A DNA stretch of 60,299 bases from Planctomycetota bacterium (GTDB lineage: Bacteria > Planctomycetota > Phycisphaerae > SM23-33): contig JACRIL010000059.1 of assembly GCA_016235825.1 (NCBI GenBank), forward strand, positions 1 through 60,299. Reading direction: 5' to 3'. The position numbers and the translations under genes were made by a program. The notes under the pieces were generated by a model. That model searched no databases. It had not been told where the DNA came from and saw nothing but the letters and a program-made list of their open reading frames with translations. The first letter of the stretch is position 1; each line of letters starts with the position of its first letter. Below, in pieces: positions 33,585 to 42,599 of the stretch.

Positions 33585-34958
33585 TTAATCGCTCCATGAA
33601 GGATTTGTTTGACCGGTTGAGGTCGCCGGTCCGGCCTGCGCCGGTGAAAAGACGACCTTTGCCGTCCATAATGTCCGGCCTGAGTCCCTGAAAAGGCCAA
33701 TATCGCCGACCAGATCGATAAATACAAGCCTGTCTTTTTCCAATACAGGCCGGGCTTTTCGGGTCCCGGCATCGATAAGCTGCATAATCGAAGAATCCGA
33801 CCCCTTCGCGCAGAGCCAGCCCGGCGCAACTTCAACCGCCGACTCGCAATTATTCCGGTTTAAGGCGGCTACATACACGCCTGTTTCCGCCTGAAGCATC
33901 CTGGCGCGAGCGGCAATTTCGGCGTCGTCCGATCTGGAAGCCTCGCCGATCGCGGCGGATGCCTTCAAGCCGGCGGCCTGCAATTTCGAGAAGGCTGCGT
34001 CGCGAACCTTGAAGTCAGTGTCGCCAAGCTGCACGGCCAGCGCCCGGAATTCCTCCAGCTCTTTTTGGCTGGGGTCGGCAAAGAACCTGCCGGCGAAAAG
34101 TCCGCCCGCCTCGAAGGCGTCGCTGGCCACATACACGGTTGAATTGTCCAGCGACCAGACGACGTGCGGTATGGTTTCATTCCACGCGGCAAACGGTTTG
34201 GAATATTCCAATCGCCCCGTCGGAATTTCATATGTCCACAATTTCATGGAATCTTTTTTTCCGATGTACTTTTCCGCATCGACGACAATGCCCGCCAGCC
34301 TTGTCCCATCTGGAGAAACGCAGATGAGCCTTGTGGCGATGTAACCCAGTTCAGCGACAGATGCGCCAAGACCTGTTTTGGGGTCGTGTTTCATGATTCT
34401 GTTAGAACGTGAGTTGGAGACAGTTTTATTGTCTGGGAGATCGGGCATAACGTAATAAACGGCGTTGTCCTTGCCGAAGACGCCATAGATGTTCAGAAGG
34501 CCGGAAAAAGTCAGGGAACTATCCACCTGCTGTTCCGGAATGCCTTTGCAAACGGCCTTTCCATCCGCCAGAGCGACGACGACCGGATTTCCAAGAAGTT
34601 CAATGTTTTTCTCGTTGTCCAGGTCGGGATGGCACAGGAACATGCTGCCGTCGGCTGAAAAATATCCCCCGCGGCCGGACAGGACATTGTGATATTCACA
34701 TCGCTTCAATTCTCCAAGGTTGAATTTGCCAACCTGTTTTCTGTCTTTGCCGTCGGCGCCGATGAGCGTGTAGGCGATGGACTGCCTGTCTTTGGCGATG
34801 CTGGCCGACAGCACCTTTTTGCCGTCCGGCGTCAGGCAGGCGCCCGAGTCGGCCTGGACGCCCAGGTTGACTTTGTCCCGCAGCTCCAATTCCTGGCCCA
34901 TGGCCGAGTCGGCGATGAAAACCGCCGAAAGAATCGGAACAATCGTCCATAGTCTCAT
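33585..34958 (-). CDS. Secreted beta-propeller-like protein with HEAT-like segment
   Basis: The 457-residue protein starts at 34958, where AAAGGGG lies upstream of the ATG and a signal peptide follows (MRLWTIVPILSAVFIADSAM). The body has repeated Ser-Pro-Asp-Gly/LTPDGKK and YFSADGS elements typical of beta-propeller blades. Residues 325-375 form a helical repeat (DFKVRDAAFSKLQAAGLKAS, then DAEIAARARML) that recurs in planctomycete secreted proteins. A longer frame beginning at 35057 is not used. Function unknown; it is coupled to the M28 peptidase gene, suggesting a shared envelope role. Confidence 0.82.
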   Translation of the reverse strand: MRLWTIVPILSAVFIADSAMGQELELRDKVNLGVQADSGACLTPDGKKVLSASIAKDRQSIAYTLIGADGKDRKQVGKFNLGELKRCEYHNVLSGRGGYFSADGSMFLCHPDLDNEKNIELLGNPVVVALADGKAVCKGIPEQQVDSSLTFSGLLNIYGVFGKDNAVYYVMPDLPDNKTVSNSRSNRIMKHDPKTGLGASVAELGYIATRLICVSPDGTRLAGIVVDAEKYIGKKDSMKLWTYEIPTGRLEYSKPFAAWNETIPHVVWSLDNSTVYVASDAFEAGGLFAGRFFADPSQKELEEFRALAVQLGDTDFKVRDAAFSKLQAAGLKASAAIGEASRSDDAEIAARARMLQAETGVYVAALNRNNCESAVEVAPGWLCAKGSDSSIMQLIDAGTRKARPVLEKDRLVFIDLVGDIGLFRDSGRTLWTAKVVFSPAQAGPATSTGQTNPSWSD

Positions 34959-35134
34959 GTTGCACCCCTTTGCGGCGGGGATATCCGCCGGCTTTTGATT
35001 CTTGAACACGTCCCTGCGGCAAATGTTCCGGTGCACAATTCCATGGAATTTATACAATCAGGATGTCGAAAGACGAGATGATTGTTATATTCCTGAAGTG
35101 GCAATAGAATATCCAGCCAGGCGGAGAAAGATCG

Positions 35135-36571
35135 ATGGAGTACGTTTCAACCAGAGGACAGATCAGGCCGATCGGCTTTAGCCAGGCGGTGATGATGGGC
35201 CTGGCCGACGACGGCGGACTTGTTGTGCCCAAGGACATACCCGACGTCCGCGGCAGGTGCGACGATTGGCGGGGCTTGCCATACGAGGACCTGGCCCTGG
35301 AAGTGATGACGCCGTTCGTCGGCGATATCCCCCGCGACGACATGCGAGACATGATTCACCGTACATATGACGTTCGCAACTACGGCGGGCCTGTCGCTCC
35401 GGTGGCCAGGGTCGGCCAGATGTTCGTGCTGGAACTTTTCCACGGCCCGACGATGGCGTTCAAGGACGTGGCCCTGCAACTGCTGGGCAACCTTTTCGAA
35501 TATATCCTTGCCCGCCGCGCCAGCGGCGCCCGCGCGATGAACATCCTTGCCGCCACCAGCGGCGACACCGGATCGGCGGCGATCTGCGGCGTCCGGGGGC
35601 GAAAGGGCATTAACATCTTCGTCATGCACCCGCACGGCAGGGTCTCTCCGATCCAGGAACGTCAGATGACCGCCGTCCTGGACGACAACGTGCACAATAT
35701 CGCCCTGGAGGGCAGTTTTGACGACTGCCAGAGGATAATGAAGGAGCTTTTCGGCGACCTGGAATTCAAAAACCGCTACTGTCTGGGCGCGGTCAACTCC
35801 GTCAACTGGGCCCGCGTGCTGGCCCAGATCGTCTATTACTTTTCGACGGCGGCAGAGGTTCAAAAACTGACTGGCGCCGCGAAGGTTCGCTTCGCCGTGC
35901 CGACGGGCAACTTCGGCGACGTGCTGGCCGGCTGGTACGCCATGAAGATGGGCGCCCCGATCAGCGGCTTGATACTGGCGACAAACGAGAACGACATCCT
36001 GGCCCGCTTTTTCAGCACCGGCGAGTATTCGCTGGCCCAGGTCCGCCAGACCCTGTCGCCCTCGATGGACATCCAGTTGGCCAGCAACTTCGAGCGATAC
36101 CTTTATTATCGCGTCGGCCAGGATGGCGATCGCCTCCGCGGTCTGATGAAACAGTTCGCCCGCACGGGCCGGCTGACCGTGCCCTGCGGCTGCGGGCCGG
36201 CGGGCGTTTCGGCGTGTCCGGGCGGAATCAACCGCACCGACCCGGATTTCCAGGCCGGCGCCGCCAAAACCGCCGACGTGCTGGACGCAATCCGGCAATG
36301 CCACAGCCGGCACGGCTACGTCCTGGACCCGCACACGGCCTGCGGCTGGGCCGTCGCCGAAAAATTTTTGCCCGGCGACCCGATTATTTGCCTGGCCACC
36401 GCCCACCCGGCCAAGTTCCCTGCTGCAATCGAACAGGCCACCGGCCGAAACGACCTTGCAAGGCATCCCCGGATCGACAAATTGATGAGCATGTCCACCC
36501 GCAGCACCCTGTTGGCAAATGACAAACAGGCAGTCAGGGAATTTATTGTCAACAGGCTGGAAAGGCCGTAA
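35135..36571 (+). CDS. thrC: Threonine synthase
   Basis: The 478-residue PLP enzyme makes threonine from O-phosphohomoserine. It has the class-II-type start (STRGQ at 5-9), Lys110 in MAFKDVALQLLGNL as the PLP lysine, ATSGDTGSAA and PTGNFGDVLAGWYA as phosphate/PLP loops, and HTACGWAV and CLATAHPAKF near the end. The Arg/Cys-rich segment CGCGPAGVSACPGG around residue 350-365 is an unusual insertion near the substrate side; it may be a metal-binding or redox loop. tRNA-Ser lies downstream on the other strand. Identity is firm. Confidence 0.94.
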   Translation: MEYVSTRGQIRPIGFSQAVMMGLADDGGLVVPKDIPDVRGRCDDWRGLPYEDLALEVMTPFVGDIPRDDMRDMIHRTYDVRNYGGPVAPVARVGQMFVLELFHGPTMAFKDVALQLLGNLFEYILARRASGARAMNILAATSGDTGSAAICGVRGRKGINIFVMHPHGRVSPIQERQMTAVLDDNVHNIALEGSFDDCQRIMKELFGDLEFKNRYCLGAVNSVNWARVLAQIVYYFSTAAEVQKLTGAAKVRFAVPTGNFGDVLAGWYAMKMGAPISGLILATNENDILARFFSTGEYSLAQVRQTLSPSMDIQLASNFERYLYYRVGQDGDRLRGLMKQFARTGRLTVPCGCGPAGVSACPGGINRTDPDFQAGAAKTADVLDAIRQCHSRHGYVLDPHTACGWAVAEKFLPGDPIICLATAHPAKFPAAIEQATGRNDLARHPRIDKLMSMSTRSTLLANDKQAVREFIVNRLERP

Positions 36572-37013
36572 ATTCGCCCGGAGGGGCCGGGCATAAGACC
36601 GCTTTCAGGAACGAGTTGCATCCAACGGAGAGGGAGGGATTCGAACCCACGGTACGCTTGCGCGCACACGGCATTTCCAATGCCGCCCGATCAGCCGCTC
36701 TGGCACCTCTCCGGCTGTCGCGATTTAATATACGCATTTGCCGATTGCAGACAAGCATTTCCTTTGCGGCCCGACCCGAATGTGCCGGCCTGCCGGACCG
36801 CCGTAAAGCTCTCGAATCGGAAAACCCCGATTTTATTGGCTTTTTTTAATATTATATCTTGACGCCGGCCTTGTTATTGCGCAACATTATCCAGGTTATT
36901 CGGGCTAAGGTGGCCCGATGCCGCGGCCGGCGCAAAGCGCGGATCATTCGCAACGCGGCGGCGGCGGAAGTGGTTAAACGGATGTCCGGTCAAACACGAA
37001 GAAGGAGCGAAAG
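36572..37013. other. Gap between thrC and the HU gene, holding tRNA-Ser
   Basis: About 440 bases lie between thrC and the HU gene. The left part carries the minus-strand tRNA-Ser. The right part, about 300 bases, shows no gene. It contains an AT-rich run TTTTTTTAATATTATATCTTG around 36840-36861 and a GAAGGAGCG ribosome-binding site just before the HU start, so it probably carries the HU promoter. Confidence 0.55.
36626..36712 (-). tRNA. tRNA-Ser (anticodon GGA)
   Basis: Read on the minus strand, the 87-base sequence has acceptor GGAGAGG pairing with CCTCTCC, then discriminator G. It has a D arm with AGAGCGGCTGA, an anticodon arm with loop around TTGGAAA (anticodon GGA, decoding UCC/UCU), a long variable arm as in class II tRNAs, and a T arm GGGTTCGAATCCC. 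The terminal CCA is not encoded. Confidence 0.95.
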
Positions 37014-37292
37014 ATGGCCAAAGCAATGACGAAGTCTCAGACCATGACGGCGCTGGCGGAGAAATGCTGCTGCAAGAAGAAAGAAGCGCTCGCCTGCGTC
37101 GAGGCCCTGGTGGCCCTGGCGTACAAGGAAGCCAAGAACAGCTTCACCATTCCGGGCTTGGGCAAGCTGGTGCTCGTGAATCGCAAAGCCCGCATGGGCC
37201 GCAACCCCGCCACCGGCGAGGCGATCAAGATTCCGGCCAAGAGGGTCGTGAAGTTCCGCGTCGCCAAGGCCGCGAAGGAAGCCATCCTCTAG
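37014..37292 (+). CDS. HU-family DNA-binding protein
   Basis: The 92-residue basic protein has the HU fold: helical dimer part, then the DNA arm GLGKLVLVNRKARMGRNPAT and GEAIKIPAKRVVKFRVAK at the end. GAAGGAGCG precedes the ATG. It has an unusual Cys cluster KCCCKKKEA at residues 17-25, not usual in HU, which could bind metal or sense redox state. It bends and packs DNA in the nucleoid. A possible terminator lies downstream. Confidence 0.95.
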   Translation: MAKAMTKSQTMTALAEKCCCKKKEALACVEALVALAYKEAKNSFTIPGLGKLVLVNRKARMGRNPATGEAIKIPAKRVVKFRVAKAAKEAIL

Positions 37293-37329
37293 TCGCGTCG
37301 GCTTTCGTCGCCGAAAAGCAAACTGTTAC

Positions 37330-37362
37330 GGGCCGGTCCTGGCGATCGGCCCGCTTGCTTTT
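37330..37362 (+). terminator. Possible rho-independent terminator of the HU gene
   Basis: GGGCCGGT pairs with ATCGGCCC across a short loop (37330-37352; one G-T pair) and is followed by GCTTGCTTTT. It lies about 40 bases after the HU stop. Confidence 0.5.
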
Positions 37363-37471
37363 GCGGTGTCCGCACAATCAAAGGGCTCGCCTGTTTCCGA
37401 TATTGCTTGACACCGGCCGGGCCGTCGGCACAATCATGGCCTGAAATTTCAGCATAGTGCGAGCGCTCTTA

Positions 37472-38044
37472 ATGAACGCCGAATACAAACAGGAAAAATT
37501 CAAACCGTCGGTCATCGTTACCCTGGTGCTGGCCTGGATGATCCCAGGCGCCGGCCACGTGTATCTGGGGCACGTGGGCAAAGGCGTCATCATATTCCTG
37601 TGCATCGCGGCGACGTTCTGGGCCGGAATCGCCGTCGGCGGCGTGATGACCGTCGACTATTACTTTGAACCGTGGTGGTTCACCGCCCAGATGATGTGCG
37701 GCGTGCACAGCCTGACCGGCTGGTACCGCCAGCAGAAAGTTTATAAGGATTTTCTGGCCAGCGACCACGCCATGCACGCCGACATAACGTCCATCCAGAA
37801 ATCCGCCGGCGGACGGGTTACCTTCCAGCAGCAGAAGATCGATGAGTATCTCGCCGAAAAGGGCATCGCGCTGGTGGTTCCCGCCGAGACGGCCGCAAGG
37901 ACGTATTCCGGCGTCGCGGGGCTGCTCAACTTTATGTGCATCTTCGACGCGGTGATGCTGGCGATAGCCGCCGGCGCCGCCGGCAGGAAAACCGGCCGGG
38001 AAACCGACGGCGCTAAACAGGACGGCAGCGCAGAATCATGTTAG
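37472..38044 (+). CDS. DUF6677-like membrane protein
   Basis: The 190-residue product, from ATG at 37472 (a GTG at 37457 is also in frame), has four hydrophobic segments: the WMIPGAGHVYLGHVGKGVIIF hairpin near the start, a middle pair and a C-terminal one. A soluble stretch between contains VTFQQQKIDEYLAEKGIA. The N-terminal hairpin with P-G-x-G-H-x-Y-x-G recalls TM2-type domains, and DUF6677-like proteins are known mainly in Planctomycetes. Function unknown. It overlaps the next gene by seven bases. Confidence 0.72.
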   Translation: MNAEYKQEKFKPSVIVTLVLAWMIPGAGHVYLGHVGKGVIIFLCIAATFWAGIAVGGVMTVDYYFEPWWFTAQMMCGVHSLTGWYRQQKVYKDFLASDHAMHADITSIQKSAGGRVTFQQQKIDEYLAEKGIALVVPAETAARTYSGVAGLLNFMCIFDAVMLAIAAGAAGRKTGRETDGAKQDGSAESC

Positions 38045-38259
38045 CCTGGACGCTTTTCTACAATCCCGTCCCGATGCCCTCGACATGGTCCTTCTGGCTG
38101 CTGCTGCCGCTTTGCCTTTCCATCGTCGTGGTTTACAGGACCATCCGCACGAAAGACATGCGCCGCCTGCCGATGGAAATTCTCCGCCTGTCGATCTACA
38201 TGGCCGCCGGCCTGTCAATCCTCGGCCTGGCCCTCTGGCTGCTGCGATACTGCATGTAG
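38038..38259 (+). CDS. Small two-helix membrane protein
   Basis: The 73-residue product has two membrane segments (residues 15-33 and 49-70) separated by a basic loop, RTIRTKDMRRLPME. It starts within the end of the DUF6677-like gene, so both are likely made together and may act as a pair. No family is recognised. After its stop, about 180 bases before the next gene contain only broken coding sequence. Confidence 0.62.
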   Translation: MLAWTLFYNPVPMPSTWSFWLLLPLCLSIVVVYRTIRTKDMRRLPMEILRLSIYMAAGLSILGLALWLLRYCM

Positions 38260-38436
38260 CCGCGCGCTTTGGCGGGATAATTGAAGATGCGACCCATCAG
38301 CCCGCCCGCGCCTTTTTCCGGCGGCGTTCGTCATCGGCTGGGTTATCTTCACCTGGCTGGCCGACGCTGATTTCGGCAAAAAGCGGTGAGCCGAGGGGTT
38401 TTTTTGCCAAGGCCGGAGCGGTTTGAACGGCAATTT

Positions 38437-40755
38437 TCATTTTGCCGGCTGTGTTGAAGCAGGTCCGGTGGTCGGCTGGGTGGCACTCTCTTTCGGCAGC
38501 GGCGGGGCTGAGGCGGCGTATAGCACGACGTTTCGCATGATATCGAAGGCGCTCTCCGGTTCATAACCGTCGCAGGCGCAGGATGAAAAGCCCACAAGTC
38601 CGGCGATAACGTCTTCCTGGCTGAAGATAACCTTCGGCCTGTCGCCGGCCAGCACCGCCATCAGGCAAGGTTCTCTCACTCCGCCGAGCCTCGCCCGCGT
38701 CGCGCGACGGTACTTGACCTTCTCGATAGTCATGTCCTTGAGTTGATAGATCGGGCTGGTCAAAGGCATCGCCAACAGGCTGTCGGCGCCCCACAACTCG
38801 CCGATCAAATCCTTGGCCGATTCAGTGAATCCTTTCGTGCCCGCTGCATCCAGCAGCAGTATTCCGCCGGCATCCACCCATTTTTTCAGGGCATCTTTGT
38901 CCTCTTTCGCCAGGCTGAACCCGCCCGTGCCGGTCATCACCGCCAGCTTCACATCGGCAGTCAGATCGCGGGGCGCAATACCCGTCACCGGAATCGCCGA
39001 CGCTGACCCGCCCGCCGGCGCCGACGCCGCGGCAGTTACCCACTGCCAATCCACGTTTATCCCGTAATTCGCCGCCATCAAACGCGAAGCTCGCTGAAGG
39101 GCCAGCGGCTCGGGGTCGTAGTTGCCCGCGTAACGCAGGCGGGCGATCTTTATCGATTTGCCTGGCGGAGACTTCGGCTCGGTTGGCCAGACCTTCGCGC
39201 CGCGAAACTTGAACTGCTTGTCTGTCACATACATCACCACGTTTGCGGCGGCCTCGAAATTCACCTTGCCCGTCGCCACCTGGTATTGCTGCCAGGCCAA
39301 AGGCAAATCCGACTCCGTGTGAATCGCAAGAGGACGAATGCCGTTGTTGACCTCCGAAAACCGGACTGAGGCGGGCTTGTAGAGCATGTTGTTCAGCGGA
39401 TGATCCTTGCCGCAAAGGGTAAACTCGTATTTCGGGAATAGTTTCTGATAAAGGCCCTTGATGCCCTTGGTGAAAGCGGCCCCGTTGCATTCGGTGATGC
39501 TGAAAAGCGTTCCGCCCTGGTAGACGAATGCCCGCAGTTTTTCGATGTCCTCGGCTGAAAATTTGGGCTCCTTCGAGCCTGTGATAGTCAGAATAGGGGC
39601 ATCGTGCCACTCGTTTACGTCGCTCTTGAGCGTTATGATCTGCCAGTTTGCCTCAGTCTCGAATGTTTTTTCGCCCCATCGGCAGAAGTTGGCCAGCGCC
39701 CGCGGCCGGTTGTTCCAGTCGCCATCGTACTCAAGCCGGTTGATTATGACGGGCAGCCGCCCGCGAATGAGGAACAAAAGCCCGTAGTTGGTGTCGTGAA
39801 CCTCCCCGCCCCCCCAATGCCCATCGGCCCCTTGCCTGTTCAGCAGCCAAGAAGCCCCCGCCTTAAACCAGTCGGAGGCGCCGAAGTATTTGTACCCGCT
39901 GGCAAGCCCAACCCGCTCGACGCCATACAAATGATATGGGAGATCGCCGGGGCCTTTCTTCATGGTTTCGGAGAAGTTCTTGTCCATCCAGTCCAACCCC
40001 TTTTTCACGGAAGCTATATCGGAACCCACTTGGCATTTGATGAACTTGTCCATGTACAGCCAGTCGATGCAGACAAAGAGCGACGCGATCGCAGCAACGG
40101 TCATCTCTCCATAGCTATCTGGTCTGCTAAGCGGGGTATAACCCCAACCTCCATCGCTATTTTGCACTTTTATCCATCGCGTAAGACACTTATCCCAGTA
40201 TTCCTTCGGTATTTCGATCCCGCCCATTGCTCCAGCCCAGACTCCGTAAAGGCCGTACTGGCAGTTCGAATTGTCCCAGCCGCTGGATACAGTTAAAGGA
40301 TAAGTATACGTGCCATTCTTGCCGGCTTTGACGAGCGCATCCACATCGGCAGCCAACTGCTTGCTGTACTTGTTGTCCAATTGTTTATTGAGTGTCAGCC
40401 AGGCCAGGGACCTGAAGGCGGCAGAGTAAGTCAGATTGCATTGATTCTCCGGTTTGACCAACCAATCAATTGCCTTGGTTATCCGGGGGTCTTTGGCAAG
40501 ATTTTTATCGCTGGCGACCAGGGCGTAGATGCTCATGGCCGTTGGACCATCCTTGTAGATGACCATCCCCTGCGATCCGGGAGGCCAGCTTCCATCACCA
40601 TTCTGTTTGGAAAAAATGTATTCCACCGCCTTGGCTATGGCCTTTTCGACGTTCTGGTCGGTAAGAGGAATACTTTTCTGGGCGAGTAAATCGGAGTTCA
40701 GGACGCCCATGACCCAAATGATCGATCCCGCAGAAAAACCGAGAGTTTTTCTCAT
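38437..40755 (-). CDS. Secreted terpenoid-cyclase-fold protein with DUF4159-like C-terminus
   Basis: The product is about 772 residues (start at the third of three ATGs, eight bases from AGGAG). A signal peptide leads to an alpha/alpha-barrel of the prenyltransferase/squalene-cyclase fold, residues 40-340. Its repeated landmarks are SKQNGDGSWPPG, VQNSDGGWGYTP and NRQGADGHWGGG (Q-x-x-D/G-G-x-W). The C-terminal part is DUF4159-like, with FVYQGGTLFSITECNG and a VDAGGILLLDAAG element, and a Pro/Thr tail. The QW motifs without a catalytic DXDD suggest a binding rather than cyclisation role. Such proteins are common in planctomycetes; function unknown. Confidence 0.82.
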   Translation of the reverse strand: MRKTLGFSAGSIIWVMGVLNSDLLAQKSIPLTDQNVEKAIAKAVEYIFSKQNGDGSWPPGSQGMVIYKDGPTAMSIYALVASDKNLAKDPRITKAIDWLVKPENQCNLTYSAAFRSLAWLTLNKQLDNKYSKQLAADVDALVKAGKNGTYTYPLTVSSGWDNSNCQYGLYGVWAGAMGGIEIPKEYWDKCLTRWIKVQNSDGGWGYTPLSRPDSYGEMTVAAIASLFVCIDWLYMDKFIKCQVGSDIASVKKGLDWMDKNFSETMKKGPGDLPYHLYGVERVGLASGYKYFGASDWFKAGASWLLNRQGADGHWGGGEVHDTNYGLLFLIRGRLPVIINRLEYDGDWNNRPRALANFCRWGEKTFETEANWQIITLKSDVNEWHDAPILTITGSKEPKFSAEDIEKLRAFVYQGGTLFSITECNGAAFTKGIKGLYQKLFPKYEFTLCGKDHPLNNMLYKPASVRFSEVNNGIRPLAIHTESDLPLAWQQYQVATGKVNFEAAANVVMYVTDKQFKFRGAKVWPTEPKSPPGKSIKIARLRYAGNYDPEPLALQRASRLMAANYGINVDWQWVTAAASAPAGGSASAIPVTGIAPRDLTADVKLAVMTGTGGFSLAKEDKDALKKWVDAGGILLLDAAGTKGFTESAKDLIGELWGADSLLAMPLTSPIYQLKDMTIEKVKYRRATRARLGGVREPCLMAVLAGDRPKVIFSQEDVIAGLVGFSSCACDGYEPESAFDIMRNVVLYAASAPPLPKESATQPTTGPASTQPAK

Positions 40756-40850
40756 CATCATATCTCCTGGCGTCAGCAAGATAGTTTATAGTCCCGCTGG
40801 CCGCGAATCGCAATCAGCAAATGCTTATTCAAGATTCCTGCCCTGTAGCG

Positions 40851-42599
40851 TTACTTTCCAAAGCAGACTGCCCCGCCGTTTCGCAGAGTAACGCAGATGT
40901 TGCCGTCGCGGTCTATGCACAGGCTGTCGCGGGCAGGCTCGGACGGCAGCGGCCCTTCCCAGATTGCCGAACCGTCGGCCAGTTTGTACAGGCCTATGTT
41001 CCATCCAGGCAGCGACGTATCGGAAGTTTTTTTCTTCTTCTCGGCCGACGTCATGACCACTGCATTGCCGGCCAGGGCGATTGAGTTTATCTCCATCTGC
41101 AGCGGCCCCCAGTTTCGCATGGCGGCGTCGTAATCCTTTGCCTTCTGAAAATCCGTATTCGACTCCGGCAACTTGTCCAGCGCCCAAGCCGGTTTTGTTG
41201 AAATATCTATAGCCCTGGAGGCCTTGTCAAAAAAATCCATGGTTTTATCGACATTCCAGCATCGCGGGCTTACGGCAGCACCGGCATCGCTGCGAGTCAT
41301 TTCGGCGAAGACGATTGCCTCATCATTCCATGCCGGCACGACAAATTCGGACTCGAACTGAAGAGTGTCCGGCAAAACGGCTTTACCTGCCTGATCAAAT
41401 TCAAGAAATGCAAATCCGGTTCCGCGGCTTCTGAACTTCCGGTCAAGGTCTTTATACAAGTCGCCGCCGCCATAGACGATAAACCGGTCCTTCACGATTC
41501 CGATTTCCCGCCCCCGCATGCCGTTGGTCTTGAGCCGTGGATCCTCCTTCCCATCCTTGATATCAAACGCGGCTCCGCCCGATCCACCGTTGAATGCCCG
41601 CACCCACAGTTTGCCCTTCCACAATGCCATGAATCCGGACGGTATGCAGGTGGTTTGGTTGTTTTCCCATTTGACCTTGCCGGTTGCGGCATCCAGCGCG
41701 AAGACGAACGTTCCTGGCTGGAGCACCATGCCGGCCGCGAAATATGCCACGCCATTCTCCACCAGCACGCCGGAATTGACAGGCCAACTGTTCTGGAGCA
41801 GGCCGTAAATCATGATGTTCCGCTCGACGGGCGCGGCGCGGAATTTCCAGAGAAGCCGGCCCGTCGTCGCCTCCAGTGAATATACACGCCCATCCGCCGA
41901 CCCGAAGAGGACTCTGCCTTCCCAGACGGTCGGGGAAGCCAGAACGGGGCCGCCTGCGAAGAAAGTCCATCGCAATTTGCCATCCTTCGCATCCAGGCAT
42001 GTAACCCTGCCGTCGGTTCCGCCGTAGAAGAACAGTCCGCCGGCGGCCACCGGCGACGTCGGCCAGTATTCCGTCTCAAGTGAACCAAACACGGCCGGCA
42101 CTTTCTTTGGCGGATATGGCGTCGGAAGATCATATGCCCAGAGCTGCCTGGGTTTATCCGGAACCGAAACAGGCGTTGAAGCGGTGCGTTTGTTCGTTCC
42201 GCGACCCGTCGGCCAGTCCTGCGGATCGGTCTTGAGCGGTGCAACAGTCTGATAATCGCCGGGGCCTGTTTCCAGACGTTCAGCAGTTGCGGCGCCGGCC
42301 TCCGGCGACGACGCTTTCACCGGCGCCTGCGCGACAAACCCGCGCACCATCCACTCACAGGTGCAGATGTGCGACGGGCAGAAATACATTCCCTGTGTGA
42401 TGTACGTGCCAAGATGACACTGAGTCTTTAACGGCTGCTTTGGCATCTTCTTTTTGTTGATCAGATCGTAACAAATCCCGCCAGCCTGCCCACAGATAAA
42501 ATTAGCCGAGGCCGTAGTGGTTCCGCAGCCGCCCCCGGTCCCAAGAAGAACCTCTTCGTACTTGGTCGTAATCACCTTGCCGGTCAGTGCATCCACCAT
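40851..42599 (-). CDS. PQQ-like beta-propeller, C-terminal part of a frameshifted gene
   Basis: This 582-codon frame begins inside a propeller (MVDALTGKVITTKYEE) and has repeated blade motifs such as FFYGGTDGRVTCLDAKDGKL and VLFGSADGRVYSLEATTG. A Cys-rich segment early on (CGTTTASANFICGQAGGICY, then CHLG and CEW) may hold a metal or disulfide site. It is the downstream half of the gene at 42502-44160; the two frames meet at the nine-C run at 42606-42614. One base fewer there would restore a single protein of about 1,100 residues. Function unknown; planctomycete relatives are envelope proteins. Confidence 0.78.
   Translation of the reverse strand: MVDALTGKVITTKYEEVLLGTGGGCGTTTASANFICGQAGGICYDLINKKKMPKQPLKTQCHLGTYITQGMYFCPSHICTCEWMVRGFVAQAPVKASSPEAGAATAERLETGPGDYQTVAPLKTDPQDWPTGRGTNKRTASTPVSVPDKPRQLWAYDLPTPYPPKKVPAVFGSLETEYWPTSPVAAGGLFFYGGTDGRVTCLDAKDGKLRWTFFAGGPVLASPTVWEGRVLFGSADGRVYSLEATTGRLLWKFRAAPVERNIMIYGLLQNSWPVNSGVLVENGVAYFAAGMVLQPGTFVFALDAATGKVKWENNQTTCIPSGFMALWKGKLWVRAFNGGSGGAAFDIKDGKEDPRLKTNGMRGREIGIVKDRFIVYGGGDLYKDLDRKFRSRGTGFAFLEFDQAGKAVLPDTLQFESEFVVPAWNDEAIVFAEMTRSDAGAAVSPRCWNVDKTMDFFDKASRAIDISTKPAWALDKLPESNTDFQKAKDYDAAMRNWGPLQMEINSIALAGNAVVMTSAEKKKKTSDTSLPGWNIGLYKLADGSAIWEGPLPSEPARDSLCIDRDGNICVTLRNGGAVCFGK

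Noticed and set aside
31761..33599. A 612-codon plus-strand frame opposite the M28 peptidase
   Set aside because: It lacks family motifs, whereas the minus-strand frame has all M28 zinc ligands.
35147..36466. A 439-codon minus-strand frame opposite thrC
   Set aside because: The plus frame has the threonine synthase PLP motifs; the other is a composition artefact.
38260..38436. A hydrophobic peptide frame ending near 38389
   Set aside because: The frame has a stop just upstream and no start codon, so at most it is a broken remnant.
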